This document shows, piece after piece, positions 8,903-16,566 of a stretch of 64,000 nt of DNA. The notes beneath the pieces are model-generated. The model searched no databases. It worked only from the letters and a program-made list of their open reading frames with translations, and had not been told where the DNA came from. Position numbers and translations under genes: made by a program. The stretch is from Acidovorax soli (GTDB taxonomy: Bacteria; Pseudomonadota; Gammaproteobacteria; Burkholderiales; Burkholderiaceae_C). Location: assembly GCF_014207955.1 (NCBI RefSeq), contig NZ_JACHLK010000009.1, positions 186,001-250,000 of the forward strand, read 5' to 3'. Each line of letters begins with the position of its first letter. Positions within the stretch are counted from its first letter, which is position 1.

Positions 8903-11600
8903 CGCCGACGCCAGCGGAGCGGGCCCGGCCGCCGCCATCCGCCGCGAGGACTACACCGCCCCCGCCTACTGGATCGACAGCGTCGAGCTGACTTTCGACC
9001 TGGACCCGGCCAAGACGCGTGTGCTCAACCGCATGACGCTGCGCCGCAACCCGGACGTGGCCGAGCTGCCGCTCAAGCTCGACGGCGAGGACCTGAACCT
9101 GGCGCGCGTGCTGGTCAACGGCCAGGGCACCTCGTTCAAGATGGAAGGCACCCGCCTGGTGCTGGAGAACCTGCCCACGGGCACCGATGCCTTCGCGCTC
9201 GAGATCTTCACCACCTGCTGCCCCGCCAAGAACACGCACCTGATGGGCCTGTACGTGAGCCAGGGCACCTTCTTCACGCAGTGCGAGGCCGAGGGTTTCC
9301 GCCGCATCACCTACTTCCTGGACCGCCCGGACGTGATGGCCAGCTACACCGTCACGCTGCGCGCCAACAAGGCCCAGTACCCGGTGCTGCTGTCCAACGG
9401 CAACCTGGTGGAAAGCGGTGACCTCGATGAAGGCCGCCACTTCGCCAAGTGGGTGGACCCGCACAAGAAGCCCTGCTACCTGTTCGCCCTGGTGGCGGGC
9501 AAGCTGGTGGCGCGCGAGCAGAAGATCCGCGCCCGCGCCGGCACCGACCACCTGCTGCAGGTCTACGTGCGCCCCGGTGACCTGGGCAAGACCGAGCACG
9601 CCATGAACTCACTGATGGCCAGCGTGGCCTGGGATGAGGCGCGCTTCGGCCTGCCGCTGGACCTGGAGCGCTTCATGATCGTCGCCACCAGCGACTTCAA
9701 CATGGGCGCCATGGAGAACAAGGGCCTGAACATCTTCAACACGAAGTACGTTCTGGCCAGCGAGGCGACCGCCACCGACGTGGACTTCGCCAACATCGAG
9801 AGCGTGGTCGGCCACGAGTACTTCCACAACTGGACCGGCAACCGCGTGACCTGCCGCGACTGGTTCCAGCTGAGCCTGAAGGAAGGTCTCACCGTCTTCC
9901 GCGACCAGGAGTTCAGCCAGGACCTGGCGGGCAGCCCCTCGGCCCGCGCCGTCAAGCGCATCGAGGACGTGCGCGTGCTGCGCACCGCCCAGTTCCCCGA
10001 AGATGCCGGCCCCATGGCCCACCCGGTGCGGCCCGACAGCTACATCGAGATCAACAACTTCTACACCGTCACCATCTACGAAAAGGGTGCCGAGGTGGTG
10101 CGCATGATGCACACCCTGGTGGGCCGCGAAGGCTTTGCCAAGGGCATGAAGCTGTATTTCGAGCGCCACGACGGCCAGGCCGTCACCTGCGACGAATTCG
10201 CCCAGGCCATTGCCGACGCCAACCCCGAGAGCGACCTGGCGCGCCTGCTGCCCCAGTTCAAGCGCTGGTACAGCCAGGCCGGCACGCCGCGCGTGAAAGC
10301 CACGGGCAGCTACGACGCCGCCGCCCGCAGCTACACGCTGACGCTGTCGCAAAGCTGTGCACCCACGCCGGGCCAGAGCGAGAAGCTGCCCTTTGTGATC
10401 CCGGTCAACCTGGGCCTGCTCACGCACGAAGGTGCCGCCCTGCCCTTGCAGCTGCAGGGCGAGGCTGCCGCCGGTGCACCATCGCGCACCGTGGTGCTGA
10501 CCGAAGCCTCGCAGACCCTGGTGTTCACGGGCCTGGATGCCGCGCCCGTGCCCTCGCTGCTGCGCGACTTCAGCGCCCCCGTGGTGCTGGACATCGACTA
10601 CAGCGACGAGCAATTGCTCACCCTGCTGGCCAACGACCCCGACGCCTTCAACCGCTGGGAGGCCGGCCAGCGCCTGGCGCTGCGCACCGCCATCGCGGCC
10701 ATCCAGGGCGGCGCGCCTGCCAGCAGCGACATCCTGCCTGCGGCCGTGGTGGACGCACTGCGCGGCGTGCTGCGCAACCCGGCACTCGACGCAGCCTTCA
10801 AGGAACTGGTGCTGACCCTGCCGTCCGAGACCTACATCGCCGAGCAGCTCGACGTGGTGGACCCGCAGCGCATCCACGCGGTGCGCGAGGCCATGCGCGA
10901 ACAGCTGGCCCTGGCGCTCAAGGCCGACTGGGAATGGGCCTGGGAGCAGAACCAGGACACCGGCGGCTACAGCCCCGACCCGGTCTCCTCCGGCCGCCGC
11001 TCGCTCAGCGGCATGGCGCTGCACATGCTGTGCATCGCCGCCCAGCGTATGGGCGATGAAGTCTGGCCCGGCAAGGCCTACCAGCGCTTCAAGGTGGCCA
11101 GCAACATGACGGACCGCTTCAACGCGCTCACCGCCCTGGTGGCCAGCGGCAGTGTGCATGCGGCGCCGGCGCTGGCGCGCTTCCATGCACTGTTCAAGGA
11201 CGAGCCCCTGGTCATCGACAAGTGGTTCGCCCTGCAGGCCGGCGCGCCCGACAAGGGCGGCAACGTGCTGCCCGCCGTGCGCCAGCTGATGCAGCACCCG
11301 GACTTCAGCCTCAAGAACCCGAACCGCGCACGCAGTGTGATCTTCAGCTACTGCAGCGCCAACCCGGGCGCCTTCCACCGCACCGACGCCGCAGGCTATG
11401 TGTTCTGGAGCGACCGCGTGATCGAGCTCGACGCCATCAACCCGCAGGTCGCCGCCCGCCTGGCGCGCGCGCTGGACCGCTGGAAGAAGCTGGCCGACCC
11501 CTGGCGCACGGCCGCCCGCGAGGCGATTGCCCGCGTGGCCACGCGCCCGGACCTGAGCAACGACGTGCGCGAGGTGGTCACCCGCGCGCTGGCAGACTGA
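8886..11600 (+). CDS. pepN: Aminopeptidase N, M1 family zinc metallopeptidase
   Basis: This 904-residue cytoplasmic enzyme removes N-terminal residues from peptides. The substrate-recognition motif GAMEN occurs in NMGAMENKGLN, and the zinc site HEYFH in VVGHEYFHNWTGN with the downstream Glu in LKEGLTVFRDQEF. Length and the C-terminal helical domain agree with the E. coli PepN type. It starts within the end of the HAD phosphatase gene and is followed 16 bp later by a TPR gene. Confidence 0.96.
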   Translation: MLPSHNADASGAGPAAAIRREDYTAPAYWIDSVELTFDLDPAKTRVLNRMTLRRNPDVAELPLKLDGEDLNLARVLVNGQGTSFKMEGTRLVLENLPTGTDAFALEIFTTCCPAKNTHLMGLYVSQGTFFTQCEAEGFRRITYFLDRPDVMASYTVTLRANKAQYPVLLSNGNLVESGDLDEGRHFAKWVDPHKKPCYLFALVAGKLVAREQKIRARAGTDHLLQVYVRPGDLGKTEHAMNSLMASVAWDEARFGLPLDLERFMIVATSDFNMGAMENKGLNIFNTKYVLASEATATDVDFANIESVVGHEYFHNWTGNRVTCRDWFQLSLKEGLTVFRDQEFSQDLAGSPSARAVKRIEDVRVLRTAQFPEDAGPMAHPVRPDSYIEINNFYTVTIYEKGAEVVRMMHTLVGREGFAKGMKLYFERHDGQAVTCDEFAQAIADANPESDLARLLPQFKRWYSQAGTPRVKATGSYDAAARSYTLTLSQSCAPTPGQSEKLPFVIPVNLGLLTHEGAALPLQLQGEAAAGAPSRTVVLTEASQTLVFTGLDAAPVPSLLRDFSAPVVLDIDYSDEQLLTLLANDPDAFNRWEAGQRLALRTAIAAIQGGAPASSDILPAAVVDALRGVLRNPALDAAFKELVLTLPSETYIAEQLDVVDPQRIHAVREAMREQLALALKADWEWAWEQNQDTGGYSPDPVSSGRRSLSGMALHMLCIAAQRMGDEVWPGKAYQRFKVASNMTDRFNALTALVASGSVHAAPALARFHALFKDEPLVIDKWFALQAGAPDKGGNVLPAVRQLMQHPDFSLKNPNRARSVIFSYCSANPGAFHRTDAAGYVFWSDRVIELDAINPQVAARLARALDRWKKLADPWRTAAREAIARVATRPDLSNDVREVVTRALAD

Positions 11601-11616
11601 CGACAAGCGAAACACC

Positions 11617-12459
11617 ATGGCATTCACCGATTCCGCGCAGGAGTTCGCGCGGCGCTTCAACCAGCTGCTCGACACGGTGTACGACGCCGACGCCATGTTC
11701 AGCGGCTCGGCCATGTCGGCCGACCTGGCCGCCCTGCGCCCGCTGGCCGAAAGCCTGGGCGCCGAGTCGCCCGAGCTGGCGCAGCTGCTGTGGCTGCAGT
11801 TCGTGGTGTATTCCAAGCGCCAGATGGACGACGAGGGCCTGCCCCTGGGGCTGCGCGCCCTGGCCATCCGCTCGGTGCTGGGCGACCTCAGCACAGCGGA
11901 GCGCTGCCAGAAGCACTACGCCATCGGCGAGTCGGCCCTGCAGTCCGAAGAGTACGACACCGCCATCGAGCACCTGCGCCAGTCGGCCCACTGGGCCGAC
12001 CAGGAGGGTGCCACGCTGAGCGCCGACCAGAAGCTGGGCATCCGCGAAGAGATCGGCTATGCCCTGCACGAGGCCGGCCGCTTTGCCGAGGCCCTGGCGC
12101 ACAACCAGCAGCTGCTGGCCGATGCGCGGCAGGTCTTTGGTTCCGATACCGACCAGCGCCTCGCCGGCCTCGTCAACAACCTCGCACAGAACGCCTACGA
12201 ACTGGGCGAGCATGCCCAGGCCCAGGGCTATCTGCAGCAGCGGCTGGCACTGGGCCAGGCGCTGAAGGACGACGGCATCGTGCTGGACACGCTGTTCCAG
12301 CAAGGCGTGCTGGCCCACGAGACCGGCGACGGCGCCCTGGCGCGCAGCCTGCTCACGCAGCGGGTGGCCATCGCCCGCGCCAGCGGCGACCAGGATCTGC
12401 TGGAAGAAGCCGAGGCCACGCTGGCCGAGCTGGCCGAGCGCGAACAGCAATCCAAGTAA
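11617..12459 (+). CDS. Tetratricopeptide-repeat protein
   Basis: The 280-residue protein is mostly alpha-helical with TPR-like helical pairs, for example around [39 protein letters not shown] and [20 protein letters not shown]. Alternating small and aromatic residues follow the repeat pattern. No signal peptide or membrane segment is seen. TPR proteins act as protein-binding scaffolds; the partner is not evident. It lies between pepN and fbp in the same direction with short gaps, so it may be co-transcribed. Confidence 0.75.
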   Translation: MAFTDSAQEFARRFNQLLDTVYDADAMFSGSAMSADLAALRPLAESLGAESPELAQLLWLQFVVYSKRQMDDEGLPLGLRALAIRSVLGDLSTAERCQKHYAIGESALQSEEYDTAIEHLRQSAHWADQEGATLSADQKLGIREEIGYALHEAGRFAEALAHNQQLLADARQVFGSDTDQRLAGLVNNLAQNAYELGEHAQAQGYLQQRLALGQALKDDGIVLDTLFQQGVLAHETGDGALARSLLTQRVAIARASGDQDLLEEAEATLAELAEREQQSK

Positions 12460-12491
12460 TTCACCAAACCCAAGCCAAGGACGATCCACCG

Positions 12492-13499
12492 ATGAGCTCC
12501 CGCATCTCCCTTACCCGCTACCTGGTCGAGCAGCAGCGCATCGACGGGCACATCCCCTCGCAACTGCGCCTGCTGCTCGAAGTGGTGGCCCGCTCGTGCA
12601 AGAGCATCAGCCAGGCCGTCAACAAGGGCGCGCTCGGCGGCGTGCTCGGCTCGGCATCGAGCGAAAACGTGCAGGGCGAGATCCAGAAGAAGCTGGACAT
12701 CATCGCCAACGAAGTGCTGATCGAAGCCAACGAATGGGGCGGCCACCTGGCCGCCATGGCCTCGGAAGAAATGGACGGCATCTACCTGGTGCCCAACCGC
12801 TACCCGCAGGGCGAGTACCTGCTGCTGTTCGATCCCCTCGATGGCTCCAGCAACATCGACGTGAACGTGAGCATCGGCACCATCTTCAGCGTGCTCAAGA
12901 AGCCCGATGACGACCGCGGCGTGGAGGCCGGTGACTTCCTGCAGCCCGGCACGGCGCAGGTGGCCGCGGGCTATTGCATCTACGGCCCGCAGACCACGCT
13001 GGTGCTGACCGTGGGCGATGGTGTGGCCATGTTCACGCTGGACCGCGAGCAAGGCTCCTTCGTGCTCACCGAAGAGAACGTGCGCATTCCCGAGGACACC
13101 AAGGAATTCGCCATCAACATGAGCAACATGCGCCACTGGGATGAGCCCGTGAAGCGCTACATCGACGAATGCCTGCAGGGCAAGGAAGGCCCGCGCGGCA
13201 AGGACTTCAACATGCGCTGGATCGCCAGCATGGTGGCCGACGTGCACCGCATCCTCACGCGCGGCGGCATCTTCATGTACCCCTGGGACAAGCGCGAACC
13301 CAACAAGCCCGGCAAGCTGCGCCTGATGTACGAAGCCAACCCCATGTCCTGGCTCATCGAGCAGGCCGGCGGCGCCGCGACCAACGGCAAGCAGCGCATC
13401 ATGGACATCCAGCCCACGCAGTTGCACGAACGCGTCAGTGTGATTCTTGGATCAAAAAATGAGGTGGAACGCGTGACAAGCTACCATTCCACGCTATAA
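12492..13499 (+). CDS. fbp: Fructose-1,6-bisphosphatase class 1
   Basis: The 335-residue enzyme hydrolyses fructose-1,6-bisphosphate to fructose-6-phosphate in gluconeogenesis. The metal and phosphate site is clear in [14 protein letters not shown], and [21 protein letters not shown] contains the substrate-binding region. Length is normal. The start ATG at 12492 gives the family N-terminus [14 protein letters not shown]. It follows the TPR gene by 32 bp and ends 12 bp before tRNA-Thr. Confidence 0.96.
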   Translation: MSSRISLTRYLVEQQRIDGHIPSQLRLLLEVVARSCKSISQAVNKGALGGVLGSASSENVQGEIQKKLDIIANEVLIEANEWGGHLAAMASEEMDGIYLVPNRYPQGEYLLLFDPLDGSSNIDVNVSIGTIFSVLKKPDDDRGVEAGDFLQPGTAQVAAGYCIYGPQTTLVLTVGDGVAMFTLDREQGSFVLTEENVRIPEDTKEFAINMSNMRHWDEPVKRYIDECLQGKEGPRGKDFNMRWIASMVADVHRILTRGGIFMYPWDKREPNKPGKLRLMYEANPMSWLIEQAGGAATNGKQRIMDIQPTQLHERVSVILGSKNEVERVTSYHSTL

Positions 13500-13511
13500 T
13501 CTAAGTCTTAC

Positions 13512-13587
13512 GCCGGTGTAGCTCAGTCGGTAGAGCAGCTCATTCGTAATGAGAAGGTCGGGTGTTCGATTCATCTCTCCGGCACCA
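13512..13587 (+). tRNA. tRNA-Thr (anticodon CGT)
   Basis: A complete cloverleaf can be drawn: acceptor GCCGGTG with CTCCGGC, D-arm GCTC/GAGC, anticodon loop TTCGTAA giving CGT, T-loop TTCGATT, and an encoded CCA end. There is one U-U mismatch in the acceptor stem and wobble pairs in the T-stem. Confidence 0.95.
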
Positions 13588-13592
13588 AATGA

Positions 13593-13627
13593 AAAGCCCC
13601 TGATTCGCAAGAGTCAGGGGCTTTTTT
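13593..13627 (+). terminator. Rho-independent terminator after tRNA-Thr
   Basis: The stem AAGCCCCTGA / TCAGGGGCTT has a ten-base loop and is followed by a run of T. It ends the fbp-tRNA-Thr transcript. Confidence 0.9.
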
Positions 13628-13836
13628 CATGCCTGCGCGCCCTTCCACAAGCCGCCATGCAGCCCATCGAAACCGCAGCAGAGAAAGCACCCGTACTGCA
13701 AACGTCAACAAACATTGCAGCCGGCCTTGGCAGGCCATTTCCTGCCGCTCCGGGTGAACACACGGGGCATACTCACCACCATGGCACAAAGGGGCGCACA
13801 TGCACCCCGGCACTCGCCCACAACGAACGCCCCTTG

Positions 13837-14088
13837 ATGGACCGACAGCCCCAGGATTTGACAGGCCCAAACCCCATGGAGAACCCAGCCTTTCACGAAC
13901 GACGCAGCGGCAAGGACCGCCGCCAGACCGAGGCCGGGCCACCCGGCAAGCACGAGCGCCGCCGCTCCATCGAGCACCGCCAGCCCGAGGTCCGCGAACT
14001 GCACCTCTCGCGCGAAGAACTGGAGGCCCTGGGGTTTGTGATGGGCACACAGACAGCAGCGCCCACCCCGCAAAAAAGAACCGCCTGA
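13837..14088 (+). CDS. Small Arg/Glu-rich protein with ERRSGKDRR motif, function unknown
   Basis: This is a predicted 83-residue, very hydrophilic protein. It contains HERRSGKDRRQ and a second basic cluster KHERRRSIEHRQ, followed by an amphipathic stretch ELHLSREELEALGF. The paired ERR-x-KDRR style resembles small basic proteins and linker regions in betaproteobacteria, but I assign no function. ATG at 13876 (MENPAFHERR) is an alternative start. It stands alone after the tRNA terminator. Coding status rests on the motif-like composition, not on homology. Confidence 0.5.
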   Translation: MDRQPQDLTGPNPMENPAFHERRSGKDRRQTEAGPPGKHERRRSIEHRQPEVRELHLSREELEALGFVMGTQTAAPTPQKRTA

Positions 14089-14219
14089 GCACCATCGGCC
14101 ATCACGCCGCCCACGCCTCGCGCGGCCAGCGCCATTCGCAGCAAGCGGCAAATGCCAGGCGCAAAGGAGATGGACAGCCCGGAGGCCATGGGCACCAGGC
14201 CCACCCACCCCCAAATGGC

Positions 14220-14537
14220 TCAGTTGGTTTGCGTCTGGTAGGCGTCGCGCGCACTCATCACGCGGTGGGCCACCATGTCGAGCGCCGGACGCACATTGCC
14301 CTGCTTGTCGGTCCAGACCTTGGGGGTGATGGAGCCGGCGACCGAGATGGACTCGCCGTCGTGCATCTGCTCCATGGCCTGGCACACGTCATCGTCGAAC
14401 GCGATGACGTTGACGAACAGCATCTCGCCCTCCGCACTCGGGGCCCGCACCTTGGCCACCATGTAGGGCTTTCCCACCTTGTCCAGACGCCGTTCTGGCC
14501 CCCCGTAGAGACGGCCCGAAATCAGTCCATCGATCAT
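14220..14537 (-). CDS. Single-stranded-DNA-binding (SSB-like, OB-fold) protein
   Basis: The 105-residue protein begins MIDGLISGRLYGGPERRLDK and shows the SSB beta-barrel pattern: PYMVAKVRAPSAEGEMLFVNVIAF, then MEQMHDGESISVAGSITPKVWTDKQGNVRPALDMVAHRV. It lacks the long acidic-tipped C-terminal tail of canonical SSB, so it is an accessory SSB-like protein rather than the main replication SSB. The start at 14537 fits the fold; an upstream in-frame codon at 14555 would add six residues. A minus-strand terminator lies 109 bp upstream. Confidence 0.8.
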   Translation of the reverse strand: MIDGLISGRLYGGPERRLDKVGKPYMVAKVRAPSAEGEMLFVNVIAFDDDVCQAMEQMHDGESISVAGSITPKVWTDKQGNVRPALDMVAHRVMSARDAYQTQTN

Positions 14538-15122
14538 GCAATCCCCATCCAGCACTTGTTGTCGGTTTGTTCATGCCGGGGCCATCGCCCCGCCCACCCG
14601 GCCGGAACACAGCAGTCTCGAAAAACACGCCACCCCTGTCCACAAAAAAGCCCAGGACCAACTGGCTCTGGGCTCTTGCCGTGGATGATGGGGTCGCCGC
14701 CGGCACGGGCTTTTTCCAAAGAGGCACCAAGCCGCAACCGCCTCGCCAGCACATGGCGGGCTCCACGCCCTCGCCCCCCCTGGAATGGCCCGCCGCGGAG
14801 CAGCACAGCCCCACAGCCCCGGACCAACCCGCACGGCGTCCTGTCTCATGACCTGCACGCACCACCATCAGCGGCACGCACATCCATCCAAAAGCCAGTA
14901 CGTATTGTAACCACCGGCCTTTCAAACCCGGCGCCTCGCAAGCCCCGGTGCGGCTAGCGCGCGACACTGCCGGCAGCAGGCCAGGGCGACACCCGCGCAT
15001 CCGACAGCGCCCATGCGCAGCCTCAAAGGGTCAGCCCGGATTTGGCGGGCACCGGCAAACCGGTGACAATGGCCCGGCAACCTCCACCAGTTCACACCCA
15101 CCATCTTTCGAGAGGGGCCACC
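14538..15122. other. Gene-poor spacer, 585 bp
   Basis: No convincing protein-coding gene is seen here; reading frames present are low-complexity shadows. It holds a minus-strand terminator (14646-14674) with no gene upstream of it, and a TACAAT box on the minus strand near 14905, which together could delimit a roughly 250-nt transcript. Confidence 0.6.
14643..14674 (-). terminator. Orphan rho-independent terminator (minus strand)
   Basis: Read on the minus strand, AGCCCAG (14674-14668) pairs with CTGGGCT (14655-14649) and is followed directly by TTTTTTG. No protein gene on this strand ends here. It may end a small RNA or act in the leader of the SSB-like gene. Confidence 0.7.
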
Positions 15123-15341
15123 ATGACTGTTCTGGACGACGCCAACATCGAACTGCCCTGCCCGCACTGCCAGCAAACCATCAAGGAGCGGCTGGGCAAG
15201 CTCAAGCTGAGCCCGCGCATCACCTGCCCGCGCTGCCGCCGCACCAGCGAAGTCCGGCCCGAGGAATTGCAACGCGCCACCCACAAGCTCACCCAGGCCT
15301 TTGCCAGCATCCAGCAGTCGCTGGCGCGGCTGGGGCGCTGA
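15123..15341 (+). CDS. Small zinc-ribbon protein
   Basis: The 72-residue protein carries two CxxC pairs, ELPCPHCQQ (residues 11-14) and ITCPRCRR, spaced as in a zinc ribbon, followed by a helical C-terminus (ATHKLTQAFASIQQSLARLG). The start ATG at 15123 follows GAGAGGGG about eight bases upstream, a fair ribosome-binding site. The function is unknown; such proteins often bind nucleic acid or act as small adaptors. It is monocistronic. Confidence 0.72.
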   Translation: MTVLDDANIELPCPHCQQTIKERLGKLKLSPRITCPRCRRTSEVRPEELQRATHKLTQAFASIQQSLARLGR

Positions 15342-15490
15342 TGACCTTGCCACCACCAGGCGCCGGCCCATAACCCGGGCCCGAAAAAAAGGGGATCTAC
15401 AACCCCATCACCGGCGCATGCGCCCACGGGCTCAAAGCACCAGGCTCGCCACCAAGAAGAACAAACAGCGCTCGCGCAGGCGCACAAAGA

Positions 15491-15521
15491 AAAACGGGCT
15501 ATCGCTTGTGGCGATAGCCCG
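15491..15521 (-). terminator. Terminator downstream of tRNA-Pro (minus strand)
   Basis: The 11-bp perfect stem CGGGCTATCGC / GCGATAGCCCG with a five-base loop is followed on the minus strand by TTTTTC. It lies just after the tRNA-Pro CCA end. Confidence 0.9.
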
Positions 15522-15538
15522 TTGTTCATCGAAGAAAA

Positions 15539-15615
15539 TGGTCGGCGTGGCGGGATTCGAACTCGCGACCCCTTGCACCCCATGCAAGTGCGCTACCAGG
15601 CTGCGCTACACGCCG
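15539..15615 (-). tRNA. tRNA-Pro (anticodon GGG)
   Basis: On the minus strand the cloverleaf has acceptor CGGCGTG/CACGCCG, anticodon stem CTTGC/GCAAG with loop ATGGGGT (anticodon GGG), T-loop TTCGAAT and encoded CCA. It follows the merR-type gene, an arrangement common in Burkholderiales. Confidence 0.97.
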
Positions 15616-15645
15616 ACAAGACTTAGATTATATGCACAAATTTGG

Positions 15646-16077
15646 CTAGTTCGGAGAAAGTAGGGCTCGAATCTCAAATAATTCTTGTCGCACTGCGTTG
15701 GAGTCGAAAACAAGGGCCGAAGAACCGATGGACAGCGCAACCGCATCATCGATCAACATGCTCGGCGGTTCGATGTACGGCGCCTCGGGATCGCCCTGCC
15801 CCACCTCGCTGCGCGCCGGCAGTGCCAACTCCTGCAGCTTGTTGCGCGCACCACTGATGGTGAAGCCCTGGTCGTACAGCAGGTCGCGGATGCGGCGGAT
15901 CATGAGCACCTCGTGGTGCTGGTAGTAGCGCCGGTTGCCGCGCCGCTTCATGGGGCGCAGCTGGGTGAACTCCTGCTCCCAGTAGCGCAGCACATGCGGC
16001 TTCACGCCACACAGCTCCGCCACCTCACCGATGGTGAAGTAGCGCTTGGCAGGAATGGCAGGAAGCACAGTGCCCAT
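15646..16077 (-). CDS. MerR-family transcriptional regulator
   Basis: The 143-residue protein has an N-terminal MerR winged-helix domain: RYFTIGEVAELCGVKPHVLRYWEQEF, followed by RRGNRRYYQHHEVLMIRRIRDLLYDQGFTISGARNKL. No Cys cluster for metal sensing is present. It resembles the MlrA-like single-domain regulators found directly downstream of ihfA in betaproteobacteria. It is in line with ihfA (99 bp gap) and upstream of tRNA-Pro. The target is unknown. Confidence 0.9.
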   Translation of the reverse strand: MGTVLPAIPAKRYFTIGEVAELCGVKPHVLRYWEQEFTQLRPMKRRGNRRYYQHHEVLMIRRIRDLLYDQGFTISGARNKLQELALPARSEVGQGDPEAPYIEPPSMLIDDAVALSIGSSALVFDSNAVRQELFEIRALLSPN

Positions 16078-16176
16078 GGGGTTCTGGATTCAAATGGGAA
16101 AGCCTGCAAGGGTACTGCAGGCCGGCAGGAACCGCCAGACCGCCAGCCCCGATTCAGCCACCGATCAGGCAAAAAT

Positions 16177-16530
16177 TCACAATCCGGCGGCCGCCTGGAT
16201 CTGTTCCTTGAGCTTGCTGCTGGCGTGGAAGGTCACCACGCGGCGCGCCTGGATCGGGATCGACTCGCCGGTGCGCGGATTGCGCCCGGGGCGCGGCGCC
16301 TTCGTGCGGATCTGGAAGTTGCCAAAGCCCGAGAGCTTCACGTCGTTGCCTTCCACCAGGCTCTGCGAGACGAGGTCGAAGAAGGCGTCGATCATGTCCT
16401 TGGACTCGCGCTTGTTCAACCCGATCTGGTCGAACAAGAGATCGGCCAGCTGCGCCTTGGTGAGCGCAGGGGTTTCCAGGCTTTCGACTGCAAATTCGAT
16501 CACGGCATCTCTCCCCGTCAGCATCGTCAT
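16177..16530 (-). CDS. ihfA: Integration host factor, alpha subunit
   Basis: The 117-residue nucleoid protein bends DNA sharply at specific sites as a heterodimer with IhfB. The family features are plain: [47 protein letters not shown] and the beta-arm Pro (RPGRNP). The ATG two codons downstream (16524) is a possible alternative start. It follows pheT by 36 bp, so it is probably part of the pheST transcript. Confidence 0.96.
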   Translation of the reverse strand: MTMLTGRDAVIEFAVESLETPALTKAQLADLLFDQIGLNKRESKDMIDAFFDLVSQSLVEGNDVKLSGFGNFQIRTKAPRPGRNPRTGESIPIQARRVVTFHASSKLKEQIQAAAGL

Positions 16531-16566
16531 GTTGTTGTGTGTGCCCCGCTATTGTCGCCGTGATCC

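Noticed and set aside
14571-14858. A 95-codon minus-strand frame in the gene-poor stretch
   Set aside because: It runs straight through the strong terminator at 14646-14674 and has no motif.
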